Below are positions 1 through 7,281 of a stretch of 51,357 nt of DNA, piece after piece (the stretch's first letter is position 1; each line of letters opens with the position of its first letter). The stretch is from assembly GCA_013697825.1 (NCBI GenBank), contig JACCWD010000058.1, positions 1 to 51,357 of the forward strand. The letters run 5' to 3'. The notes under the pieces were generated by a model, which saw only the letters and a list, made by a program, of their open reading frames with translations, was not told the DNA's origin and did not search any database. The translations under genes and the position numbers were made by a program. The DNA is from Rubrobacter sp. Lineage in GTDB: Bacteria > Actinomycetota > Rubrobacteria > Rubrobacterales > Rubrobacteraceae.

Positions 1-60
1 GGGGGGGGGGGGATGGTCGGCGCGTGGGGGGGTTGGGGGGCGAGGGGCCTGGGGGGGGAG
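1..60. other. G-rich corrupted contig end
   Basis: The first 60 bases are almost only G in long runs. The reading frame of alanine dehydrogenase continues through them and keeps residue register with the family's Rossmann loop, yet several expected codons (for Asn, Ala, Arg) read as Gly or Trp. This looks like base-calling error at a contig end (runs of false G) rather than real sequence. Confidence 0.6.
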
Positions 61-618
61 GTCGTCGTCATAGACCGCGACCTCGACCGCCTCCGCGCCC
101 TCGAAGGGGGGCGCCTCCGCAACGTCACGACCCTCGCGTCGAGCCGCCTCGCCATCCAGGAAGCCGCCGTCGGCGCCGACCTCCTCATCGGGGCGGTCCT
201 CGTTGTGAGCTCGCGCACCCCGGCCCTCGTCTCCGAGGGGACCGTCGAGGGGATGAAGGCGGGGAGCGTCATCGTGGACGTGGACGTGGACGAGGGCGGG
301 TGCGTCGAGACTTCGCGCCCGACGACCCTCTCCGACCCCGTCTTCACGAAGCATGGCGTCACGCATTATTGCGTCAAGAACGTTCCGGCCTCGGTTCCGG
401 TGACGGCGACGCGGGCCCTCTCGAACGCGCTCCTCCCGTACGTGAGGAAGCTCGCCGGACTCGGGCTTCGCGACTCGCTCAATTCGGACGCCGGGCTTTC
501 GCGCGGGGTCGCCGTCGCCGAGGGCCGCGTCGTTGACGCGGTTCTCGCGAGGGAGAGCGGGATGGAGCATAATTCCATCTCTTCGGTGCTTCCGCTCAAC
601 GAGGAGGCGAGGCTGTGA
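1..618 (+). CDS. ald: Alanine dehydrogenase, C-terminal part (5' truncated by window)
   Basis: This is the 3' part of an NAD-dependent alanine dehydrogenase (L-alanine to pyruvate and ammonia). About 205 of the roughly 370 residues usual for the family remain. Visible are the end of the Rossmann fold with the acidic residue after beta-2 (EVVVIDRD), the segment GADLLIGAVLV, the DVDVDEGGCVETSRPTT stretch and the Val-Pro motif VKNVPASVPVTATRALSNALLPY, all typical of the Ald/PntA-like family. The frame is open to base 1, so the ATG at 13 is internal. The first 20 codons are unreliable because of false G runs. The stop overlaps the GTG of scpA. Confidence 0.9.
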   Translation, partial: GGGGMVGAWGGWGARGLGGEVVVIDRDLDRLRALEGGRLRNVTTLASSRLAIQEAAVGADLLIGAVLVVSSRTPALVSEGTVEGMKAGSVIVDVDVDEGGCVETSRPTTLSDPVFTKHGVTHYCVKNVPASVPVTATRALSNALLPYVRKLAGLGLRDSLNSDAGLSRGVAVAEGRVVDAVLARESGMEHNSISSVLPLNEEARL

Positions 619-1343
619 TCGGCGGCGACGCGCCCGGAAGGTCGCTCGCCGGGTTTACCGTCGAGCTCGACGTGTACTCCGGCCCGTACGAGTGGCTCCT
701 CGCGCTCGTCCTCAAGGACGAGGTCGAGATCTTCGAGGTTCCCCTCCGCGACCTCGTGAATTTGTACCTCGAGGCCCGCGACCCGGACTCCTCCGCCTCC
801 CTCGACCGCGACACGGACTTCGCAAGCTCCGCCTCGTCGCTCATCCTCCTCAAAACCCGCACCCTCTCGCCGCTCTTCGAGCCGGAGCCGGACGACGAGG
901 AAGGGGCGGCTTCTTCCGAGGAGCTCGCCGAGCGGCTGTCGGATTATTTGAAGATACGGCGCGGTGCGGAGACGCTCCGCGAGAGGTTCGAGCTGAACGC
1001 CGGGCATTATCCGTCGGGCCATGAACTGAGGCCGCGCCCCGGAAAGCTCCGGGTGCACGAGAGGCGCGTAACGCTCGCCGCCAAAAGGGTGTTCTCGCGT
1101 TTGGAGGAGCCGCCCCTCGAGCACCTCGGGAGGATCACGGTGACCGTCCAAGAACTCGCCGCCCTCATCCGGGCCTCCCTCTCCCGCGGCCCGGTCTCGT
1201 ACGAGGAGCTAACCCGCGATATGGATCGCCTCCACTCCGCCGTGGCGTTCGCCGCCGCCCTCTCGCTCGCGAGCGAAGGCCGGATAAAGCTCCTCCAGTC
1301 CGAGCCGCTCGGCCCGCTCACGCTTGAACCGGAGGCCCGGTGA
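615..1343 (+). CDS. scpA: Segregation and condensation protein A (kleisin)
   Basis: ScpA is the kleisin that bridges the SMC head domains and binds ScpB, and so helps to organise and segregate the chromosome. The protein has 242 residues, normal for the family. The N-terminal signature FTVELDVYSGPYEWLLALV matches the FxGPLDLLL helix that contacts SMC, and a winged-helix-like C-terminus (SYEELTRDMDRLHSAVAFAAALSLASEG) follows an acidic linker. The GTG start at 615 overlaps the ald stop codon and the 3' end overlaps scpB by 4 bp, which implies translational coupling. Confidence 0.92.
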   Translation: MIGGDAPGRSLAGFTVELDVYSGPYEWLLALVLKDEVEIFEVPLRDLVNLYLEARDPDSSASLDRDTDFASSASSLILLKTRTLSPLFEPEPDDEEGAASSEELAERLSDYLKIRRGAETLRERFELNAGHYPSGHELRPRPGKLRVHERRVTLAAKRVFSRLEEPPLEHLGRITVTVQELAALIRASLSRGPVSYEELTRDMDRLHSAVAFAAALSLASEGRIKLLQSEPLGPLTLEPEAR

Positions 1344-2107
1344 ACGCGGCGGCTCGGGAGGTGGAGGCGATACTTCTCGTGAGCGGAAGGCCCGTCCCCG
1401 CCCGCGCCCTCGCCGCGGCCACCGGGAGGGCGAAAGAGGAGGTCGAGGAAGCGGTGGGCGTTCTCGAAGAGCGATATTCTCCCGAAAGCTCCGGCATCGT
1501 CCTCCGCCGGGTCGGGGGCGGCTTCCAATTCGCGACGAACCCCGCCGCCTCGGAGGCGGTCGAGAGGTCCCGGAAGGAGGCGAGGCCGTCCCCGCTCTCC
1601 GCCGCCGCCCACGAAGTCCTTTCGTGCGTCCTTTACCTCGGCCCGATGACGCGGGCGGCGGTCGCGAAGGTTCGTGGCGTGAACTCCGACGCGGTCGTTC
1701 GGAGCCTCATCGAGCGCGGCCTCCTCGCCGAATCCGGCTTCGACGCCGACTCGCCCGGAACCCCCGCCCTCCTCGACCTCACCGAAGAGTTCCACATCGC
1801 CTCCGGCTCCTCGGCCCGAAGCGACTTCCCGCCCCTCGAATCCCTCGTCAGCGAAGAGGAGCTCGACCGCGTCCGCGACCGCATCGTCGCCCCGGAGCCT
1901 CCGGGCGAAACGCCTCCGGGCGAAACGCCTCCGGGCGGAGAGGGCTCCGCGCCGCCGAGAGAGAAAGCGCCCGGCGACCCCGGCCCATCCTCCGGCGAGG
2001 ATGGCGGAGCCGGGCGGCCACACGAAGCATCCACCCTCGACACACCCGACTCGCCCGGCGAAGCCGCTTCGGGCGAAGGGCGTTTTGGCGGCGAGGTTCC
2101 CCCGTGA
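1340..2107 (+). CDS. scpB: Segregation and condensation protein B
   Basis: ScpB dimers bind the kleisin ScpA. Two winged-helix domains occupy about residues 5-165 (EAILLVSGRPVPARAL..., AAHEVLSCVLYLGPMTRAAVAKVRG). An unusual Pro/Gly/Glu-rich tail of roughly 80 residues follows; its start is encoded by about two and a half tandem copies of a 15-bp unit (1898-1937) that give PPGET repeats. The tail is probably disordered. GTG start inside the scpA end; the stop TGA overlaps the GTG of rluB. Confidence 0.9.
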   Translation: MNAAAREVEAILLVSGRPVPARALAAATGRAKEEVEEAVGVLEERYSPESSGIVLRRVGGGFQFATNPAASEAVERSRKEARPSPLSAAAHEVLSCVLYLGPMTRAAVAKVRGVNSDAVVRSLIERGLLAESGFDADSPGTPALLDLTEEFHIASGSSARSDFPPLESLVSEEELDRVRDRIVAPEPPGETPPGETPPGGEGSAPPREKAPGDPGPSSGEDGGAGRPHEASTLDTPDSPGEAASGEGRFGGEVPP

Positions 2108-2802
2108 GGCTTCAGGCTTTCCTTTCGAGGGCGGGGGCCGCTCCGTCGCGCCGGAAGGCGGAGGCTCTCATCTCCGACGGGCGCGTCGAGGTGAACGGCT
2201 CCGTCGCCGAGCTCGGCTCGAAGGTTTCGGAGGGCGACGACGTCCGCCTCGACGGGGAGGGGGTGTCACTTCCCGACTCTCGCTCATACCTCGCCCTCAA
2301 TAAACCATCCGGGTATCTCACCACGATGAGCGACGATTTCGGGAGGCCGACCGTCGCCGACATCATGCCGGACGGCGTCCCCGGCCTCGTCCCGGCGGGC
2401 CGCCTCGACTTCGAGACGACGGGCCTCCTCATCCTCACGAACGACGGAGACTTCGCAAACCTCATAACCCACCCGTCCTCCGAAATCGAGAAGGAATACG
2501 AACTCACGGTGAAAACCCCGCCCTCCGACGACCCCATAAAGAAACTCGCCGAAGGCCCCGCCCTCGACGACGGCCCGATGCTCCCGCCGAAGGTCGAGAC
2601 CATCGGACGGGGCCGCGTCCGAACCACCCTCCGCCTCACCATCCACGAAGGCCGCAACCGCATAGTACGGAGAGCATGCGAGGCGACGGGCCTCGAACTC
2701 ATGTCGCTCGCGCGGGTTCGGGTCGGTCCGGTCGAACTCGGAAACCTCCCCGCCGGAAAATATCGTTCGCTGACAAAGAAGGAGATGGAGGCATTCTCGT
2801 GA
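2104..2802 (+). CDS. rluB: Pseudouridine synthase, RsuA/RluB family
   Basis: The enzyme isomerises a uridine of rRNA (by family, 23S rRNA helix 89 region) to pseudouridine. The protein has 232 residues. An S4 RNA-binding domain lies at 1-60 (LQAFLSRAGAAPSRRKAEAL) and the catalytic domain carries the motif AGRLDFETTGLLILTNDG with the nucleophilic Asp in GRLD. EGRNRIVRRACEATG is the usual C-terminal motif. A GTG start at 2104 overlaps the scpB stop by 4 bp. The frame is open upstream into scpB, but that part is a shadow of scpA/scpB. Confidence 0.92.
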   Translation: MRLQAFLSRAGAAPSRRKAEALISDGRVEVNGSVAELGSKVSEGDDVRLDGEGVSLPDSRSYLALNKPSGYLTTMSDDFGRPTVADIMPDGVPGLVPAGRLDFETTGLLILTNDGDFANLITHPSSEIEKEYELTVKTPPSDDPIKKLAEGPALDDGPMLPPKVETIGRGRVRTTLRLTIHEGRNRIVRRACEATGLELMSLARVRVGPVELGNLPAGKYRSLTKKEMEAFS

Positions 2803-3121
2803 GAATCCGCGCCATGAAACCGCCCACGCTGAAAAGATCCTCCACCGCTCACCGCCGCGTCTTCCGCGCCACGCTCTCCCGCGCCACGCTTTGCCTCGAC
2901 GCTCGTCCACTCCGGCGACGAACTCGTCGAGTCGCCGCGACGGGGCATCCCCCGACAAACTTTTTCTCGTCGAGGAGATTCCCATTCATCCCGTCCGTCC
3001 CATACGGGAGGCGTTCCGGGCATTTTGCCGGGATGTGCCTCATCGGCGCGTTCCGACGGCGGAGCGGAACGCGCGCCTATTCGACCGGGCCGCGTATGGG
3101 ACTCCCGGATGGAGTCCCGGG
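2803..3121. other. Intergenic region with hairpin upstream of aroA
   Basis: Just over 300 bases without a convincing gene. An open frame reaches upstream from aroA, but its translation is low-complexity, Arg-rich and extends beyond the family. Just before the aroA ATG is a perfect 7-bp inverted repeat (GGGACTC at 3098-3104, GAGTCCC at 3112-3118, 7-nt loop) that would sequester the GGAG at 3111-3114, the only Shine-Dalgarno candidate for the ATG at 3122. Confidence 0.5.
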
Positions 3122-4471
3122 ATGAGGGATGTTCGCGGCGCGCCGGGGCGGGACTTCGGGGTGGCGGATGTGCGGGGCGAGTTTCCGGCGGAGATCGAAA
3201 TCCGCACCCTCGACGCGCCGCCCGACGCGGAGATTCCGGTCCCCGGCTCGAAGTCCGTGACGAACCGCGCCCTCATCATAGCCGCCCTCTCCGACGGCGA
3301 ATCCACGCTCCGTAACCCGCTTCTCTCCGACGACTCGTTCCACCTCATGAAAGCTCTCTCCGACCTCGGCTTCGATGTGCGGGCGGGCGGCGACGAAGTC
3401 CGGATCATCGGACAAGACGGCATAATACCCCGAAAGGACATCGAAGTCTTCGTGGGTAACGCGGGGACGGCGGCGCGGTTTTTGCCGCCGATGCTCTCGC
3501 TCGGGGGTGGCCCTTATTTCGTGGACGGGGCGCCGAGGATGCGCGAGAGGCCGGTCGGAGATCTCGTGGACGCGATGCGCTCCCTCGGCGCCTCGGTCGG
3601 GTATTCGGGGGAGGAGGGGAGGTTCCCGCTCGTGGTCGAGGGGGGTGGTATGCGGGGCGGGAAGGCCCGCGTCGAGGGCGGGAAAAGCAGCCAGTTTCTG
3701 AGCGGGGTCATGATCTCCTCGCCGCACGCCGAAAACCCCGTCGAGCTCGAAGTCTCGGGCGGCCTCGTGTCGAGGCCATATATCGGCGTGACGATGGATG
3801 TTATGCGCTCGTTCGGGGTCGAGGTCGAAGAGGGCGACGGGCGGTTCTCGATCGAGCCGTCGAGATACCGGGCGAGGGAATATGCCGTCGAGCCGGACGC
3901 TTCGGGGGCTTCGTACTTCCTCGCGGCGGCTGCGGTGTCGGGCGGGAGAGTACGGGTTCCGGGCCTCGGGCGCGGCTCGAAGCAAGGCGACCTCCGGTTC
4001 GTGGAGATTCTTCGCGAGATGGGGTGCGGGGTGGAGGTCGATGAGGGATATGTCGAGGCACGAGGATCGGAGAAACTCTCCGGGGTCGAGGCGGATATGA
4101 ACGAGATCTCCGACACCTTCATGACGCTCGCGGCGATCGCGCCGTTCGCCGAGGGCGAGACCGTGATAACGAACATCCAGCATACGCGCCACCAGGAGAC
4201 GGATCGGATATCCGCGGCGGCGGCGGAGCTTCGCCGCCTCGGGGTGGATGTCGAGGAGCGGCGGGACGGCCTTACGATACATCCCGGAAAACCAACGCCC
4301 GCGCTCGTCGAGACGTACGACGACCACCGGATCGCGATGGCCTTCTCGCTCGTCGGACTCATGGCTCCGGGCATCCGGATAAAGAATCCCGCGTGCGTCT
4401 CGAAGACGATGCCGGACTTCTTCGAGAGGCTCGGCCTCCTCCGTAGGGGCGGGCCGGGGCCGCGGGCATGA
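3122..4471 (+). CDS. aroA: 3-phosphoshikimate 1-carboxyvinyltransferase (EPSP synthase)
   Basis: EPSP synthase joins shikimate-3-phosphate and phosphoenolpyruvate in the shikimate pathway. From the chosen start the protein has 449 residues, near the usual 430-440. Conserved sites are visible: PVPGSKSVTNRAL (PEP/S3P lysine and serine), GNAGTAARFL, KSSQFLSGVM, DMNEISDTFMTLAA with the catalytic Asp, RHQETDRISAAAAELRRLG, and YDDHRIAMAFSLVGL. The ATG at 3122 has GGAG 7 nt upstream; in-frame GTG codons at 3161 and 3170 are alternatives that would give a more typical N-terminus. The gene stands between rluB and cmk. Confidence 0.93.
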   Translation: MRDVRGAPGRDFGVADVRGEFPAEIEIRTLDAPPDAEIPVPGSKSVTNRALIIAALSDGESTLRNPLLSDDSFHLMKALSDLGFDVRAGGDEVRIIGQDGIIPRKDIEVFVGNAGTAARFLPPMLSLGGGPYFVDGAPRMRERPVGDLVDAMRSLGASVGYSGEEGRFPLVVEGGGMRGGKARVEGGKSSQFLSGVMISSPHAENPVELEVSGGLVSRPYIGVTMDVMRSFGVEVEEGDGRFSIEPSRYRAREYAVEPDASGASYFLAAAAVSGGRVRVPGLGRGSKQGDLRFVEILREMGCGVEVDEGYVEARGSEKLSGVEADMNEISDTFMTLAAIAPFAEGETVITNIQHTRHQETDRISAAAAELRRLGVDVEERRDGLTIHPGKPTPALVETYDDHRIAMAFSLVGLMAPGIRIKNPACVSKTMPDFFERLGLLRRGGPGPRA

Positions 4472-4486
4472 TGTCCGCCCGGCGAC

Positions 4487-4492
4487 TATACT
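4487..4492 (+). promoter_or_regulatory. -10 element for a leaderless cmk transcript
   Basis: TATACT lies 7 nt before the GTG start of cmk, so transcription should begin at or next to the start codon. No Shine-Dalgarno is present. No clear -35 is seen. Confidence 0.6.
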
Positions 4493-4499
4493 TCCTCCC

Positions 4500-5195
4500 G
4501 TGCCGATAAAGAATTTTCAGGGAGACGAGGCCGAGGGGATACTCGTGGCGATAGACGGCCCCGCCGGGAGCGGGAAGAGTTCGGTCGCCCGCGTGTCGGC
4601 GGAGAGGCTCGGAGTCGTCGATTTGAACACCGGGGCGACGTACCGGGCCGTCGCGCTCCTCTCGATAAAGGAGGGGGTGCCACCGACGGACGGGGCGGCG
4701 CTCGCCCGGATCGCCCGCCGCGTGGAGCTCGACGGGGAGAGGGTGAGCGTGGACGGGGATGAGGTTCCGGAGGGGGCTCTCCGCACGCCGGAGGTGTCGG
4801 CGGCGGCCTCGAAGGTGTCCTCGAACCCGGAGCTTCGGGAGGTTCTCGTCGGCGTTCAAAGAAGGGCGGCGTGGAAGGCCCGGGCCGAGGGAGGGGCCGT
4901 CGTCGAGGGGCGCGACATCGGGACGGTGGTTCTCCCCGACGCGGACGTGAAGGTGTTCCTCTCCGCGTCGGCGGAGGAGCGGGCGCGGCGGCGAGCCTCG
5001 CAGTCGGGGCGCGAGGACGAGATCGAGCGCATAACCGCCGCGATAAGGCAGCGCGACAAGCAAGACACTGAGCGAGCCGCATCCCCGCTCAAGCCCGCCC
5101 CCGACGCCGTCGTGGTGGACACGACCTCGATGTCTTTGGACGAGGTGGTGTCCTCCGTCCTCGCGCTCGCCGGGCGCGTCCGGGAGGGGGCGTAG
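4500..5195 (+). CDS. cmk: Cytidylate kinase
   Basis: CMP/dCMP kinase of pyrimidine salvage and nucleic-acid turnover. The 231-residue protein carries the P-loop GPAGSGKSS (from Gly20), the CMP-binding stretch LNTGATYRAVAL, the GRDIGTVVLPDADVKVFLSA core and the lid RQRDKQDTERAASPLKPA. The GTG start lacks a Shine-Dalgarno but sits 7 nt after TATACT, which indicates a leaderless message. plsC follows after 1 nt and der after that, so cmk-plsC-der form an operon. Confidence 0.94.
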   Translation: MPIKNFQGDEAEGILVAIDGPAGSGKSSVARVSAERLGVVDLNTGATYRAVALLSIKEGVPPTDGAALARIARRVELDGERVSVDGDEVPEGALRTPEVSAAASKVSSNPELREVLVGVQRRAAWKARAEGGAVVEGRDIGTVVLPDADVKVFLSASAEERARRRASQSGREDEIERITAAIRQRDKQDTERAASPLKPAPDAVVVDTTSMSLDEVVSSVLALAGRVREGA

Positions 5196-5196
5196 C

Positions 5197-5856
5197 GTGT
5201 CGAGCATGGAGGGGCCGGACGGCATGACCCGGAGGTATATCCTCTTCCGGCGGCTCATGCTCTTCATGGGCGGGGTTCTCTTCGGGTTCCGGATCCACGG
5301 CGCGGAGAAGGTTCCGAGGAAAGGCCCGCTCATAGTCGCGTCGAACCACCACCGCTTCTTCGACCCGGTGTTCGTGTGCATGGCGGTGCCGAGGCGCGTG
5401 CAATGGATGGCGAAAAAGGAGCTTTTCATACCGCCGCTCAGGGGATTCTTCCGCTTCCTCGGGTCGTTCCCCGTTGACCGCGAGGGCGGGGGGCGGGGCG
5501 CGATCCGGGCTGCCCTCTCGCATCTGAAAGAGGGGTGGGCGCTCGGCATATTCCCCGAAGGCACCCGTCGGAGGGATCGGGAGTCCGGCGAGGCGAAGAG
5601 CGGGGCCATAATGCTCGCTGTGCGCGGCGACTCCCGCATACTCCCCGTCTTCATCGGAAAAGTCCCGTCCCCGAAGGAGCGCCTCCGGGGGAAGAAACTC
5701 AACGCATACATAGGAGACCCGATAACCATAGATAATACAAAGAGAGGCAAAGCGTCGTACCGGGCTTCGGCGGACGAGGTTCTCAAAGAGATATACTCGC
5801 TGCCGAGGAAGTCTTCGGCGAAGCTGGGAGCGGCGAAGCCGGGGGGCGAGGCTTGA
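5197..5856 (+). CDS. plsC: 1-acyl-sn-glycerol-3-phosphate acyltransferase
   Basis: PlsC-type acyltransferase that acylates lysophosphatidate in phospholipid synthesis at the membrane. In 219 residues it shows the catalytic HX4D motif (His51 to Asp56 in NHHRFFDP), the substrate motif FPEGTRR (from Phe119), and a hydrophobic N-terminal segment (LFRRLMLFMGGVLFGF). The start GTG at 5197 has a GGAGG-type site in the cmk end; in-frame ATGs lie 3 and 9 codons later. The 3' end overlaps der by 4 bp. Confidence 0.9.
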   Translation: MSSMEGPDGMTRRYILFRRLMLFMGGVLFGFRIHGAEKVPRKGPLIVASNHHRFFDPVFVCMAVPRRVQWMAKKELFIPPLRGFFRFLGSFPVDREGGGRGAIRAALSHLKEGWALGIFPEGTRRRDRESGEAKSGAIMLAVRGDSRILPVFIGKVPSPKERLRGKKLNAYIGDPITIDNTKRGKASYRASADEVLKEIYSLPRKSSAKLGAAKPGGEA

Positions 5857-7160
5857 GGCGGCTTCCGGTGGTGGCGGTCGTGGGGGCGCCGAATGTGGGG
5901 AAGAGCTCGTTCGTGAACCGGGTGCTCGGGCGGAGATCGGCGGTGGTGGCGGACGAGCCGGGGACGACGCGCGACCGCTCGTACGCCGAGGCGGAGTGGG
6001 CGGGGAGGGAGTTCGTCCTCGTTGACACCGGGGGGATGGAGCCGAATGTGAAGGTCGGCCTCCAGTCGCTCGTGACCATGCAGGCGAAGGTCGCCGTCGA
6101 GGAGGCGGACGTCATCCTCCATATGGCCGACGCTCGGACGGGGCCGACGGAGGCCGACTCGGCGATAGCCCGCGAGCTTCGGAAGGCTTCCGCGAAGGTG
6201 CTTCTCGCGGTGAACAAGATGGACAATCCGGCGGACGAGTCGGAGCGTTTCGGGTTTTATTCGCTCGGGGAGGGGGAGCCGCATCCGGTTTCGGCTTCGC
6301 ACGGTGTCGGGGTGGGCGACCTCCTCGACGAGATCTCCGCCCTCTTGCCGGAGGAGGCGGAGGCCGGAGAAGAGCCGTCCCTTCCTCGGGTCGCGATCAT
6401 CGGCCGCCCGAACGTCGGGAAGAGCACGCTTTTGAACCGCCTCATCGGAAGTGAGAGGGCCGTCGTATCCGACGTGGCGGGGACGACGACGGACGCGGTG
6501 GAGAATGAGGTCGAGGTTGAGGTGGACGGCGAGACGGAAAGGTTCCTCCTCCTCGACACGGCGGGGGTGAACCGGAGCGCGAGGCGGGCCTCGGGGGTTC
6601 CGTATTATTCTTCGCTTCGGACTTCGGAGGCGATACGCCGCTCGGACGTGTCGCTTCTCATGGTGGACGCTGTGGAGGGGCTTGTGGGCGGGGACCTCCG
6701 GCTCGCGCGCCAGATCGAGGACGCGGGCCGCTCGTGCGGGGTTCTCATAAACAAGAGCGACCTCGTCGGAGCGGACGAGGTGCGCCGGATCGAGGGCAAG
6801 GTCTCGCGCCGGATGACGGACCTCAAGCCGGAGTTCGTCTCCATATCCGCCCTCTCGGGGGCGGGGGTCGGGGATGTGATGCCGTTCGCGGCGAGGGTGC
6901 ATCGGGCGTACTCGACGCGGGCCTCGACGCACGAGGTGGCGGAGTTTGTGAACCGGATCGTCGAGCGGAGCGCGCCCGCGAAGGGGGTGAAGATCCGGTA
7001 CGCCACGCAGACGGGGACGATGCCGCCGAGGTTCACGGTCTTCGCGAACCGTCCGGAGGATCTCCGGGACAATTATCTCCGGTACATCGAGAACGAATTG
7101 CGGGGCCGATACGGCCTTTGGGGCGTGAGCCTCCGGATAAGGGTGAAAAGCTCCCGGTGA
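5853..7160 (+). CDS. der: Ribosome biogenesis GTPase Der (EngA)
   Basis: Tandem-GTPase needed for 50S subunit assembly. The first G domain has GAPNVGKSS, DEPGTTRD, DTGG and NKMD; the second has GRPNVGKST, DVAGTTTDA, DTAG and NKSD. The C-terminal KH-like domain ends in the usual basic tail (RGRYGLWGVSLRIRVKSSR). The protein has 435 residues. It starts with TTG at 5853, overlapping the plsC stop; no ATG or GTG is available before the P-loop. Confidence 0.95.
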   Translation: MRRLPVVAVVGAPNVGKSSFVNRVLGRRSAVVADEPGTTRDRSYAEAEWAGREFVLVDTGGMEPNVKVGLQSLVTMQAKVAVEEADVILHMADARTGPTEADSAIARELRKASAKVLLAVNKMDNPADESERFGFYSLGEGEPHPVSASHGVGVGDLLDEISALLPEEAEAGEEPSLPRVAIIGRPNVGKSTLLNRLIGSERAVVSDVAGTTTDAVENEVEVEVDGETERFLLLDTAGVNRSARRASGVPYYSSLRTSEAIRRSDVSLLMVDAVEGLVGGDLRLARQIEDAGRSCGVLINKSDLVGADEVRRIEGKVSRRMTDLKPEFVSISALSGAGVGDVMPFAARVHRAYSTRASTHEVAEFVNRIVERSAPAKGVKIRYATQTGTMPPRFTVFANRPEDLRDNYLRYIENELRGRYGLWGVSLRIRVKSSR

Positions 7161-7188
7161 ACGGGAACATATGCCGGGGAAGCGTCGC

Positions 7189-7232
7189 GAATGCGACGTG
7201 AACACGACGTGAATACGACGTGAATACGACGT
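7189..7232 (+). repeat. Four tandem 11-bp repeats (GAATACGACGT)
   Basis: Units at 7189, 7200, 7211 and 7222 read GAATGCGACGT, GAACACGACGT, GAATACGACGT, GAATACGACGT. The period is about one helical turn, so each ACGT core lies on the same face. The array sits 50 bp before the next start codon. Confidence 0.85.
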
Positions 7233-7281
7233 GAAGGCGGAGCGGGGGTGGCTCGTCCACGGCCCGTAGCGAGGAGGAGAG

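Noticed and set aside
2891-3121. N-terminal extension of aroA by 77 codons
   Set aside because: Not part of EPSP synthase, Arg-rich, and no good ribosome-binding site; treated as intergenic.
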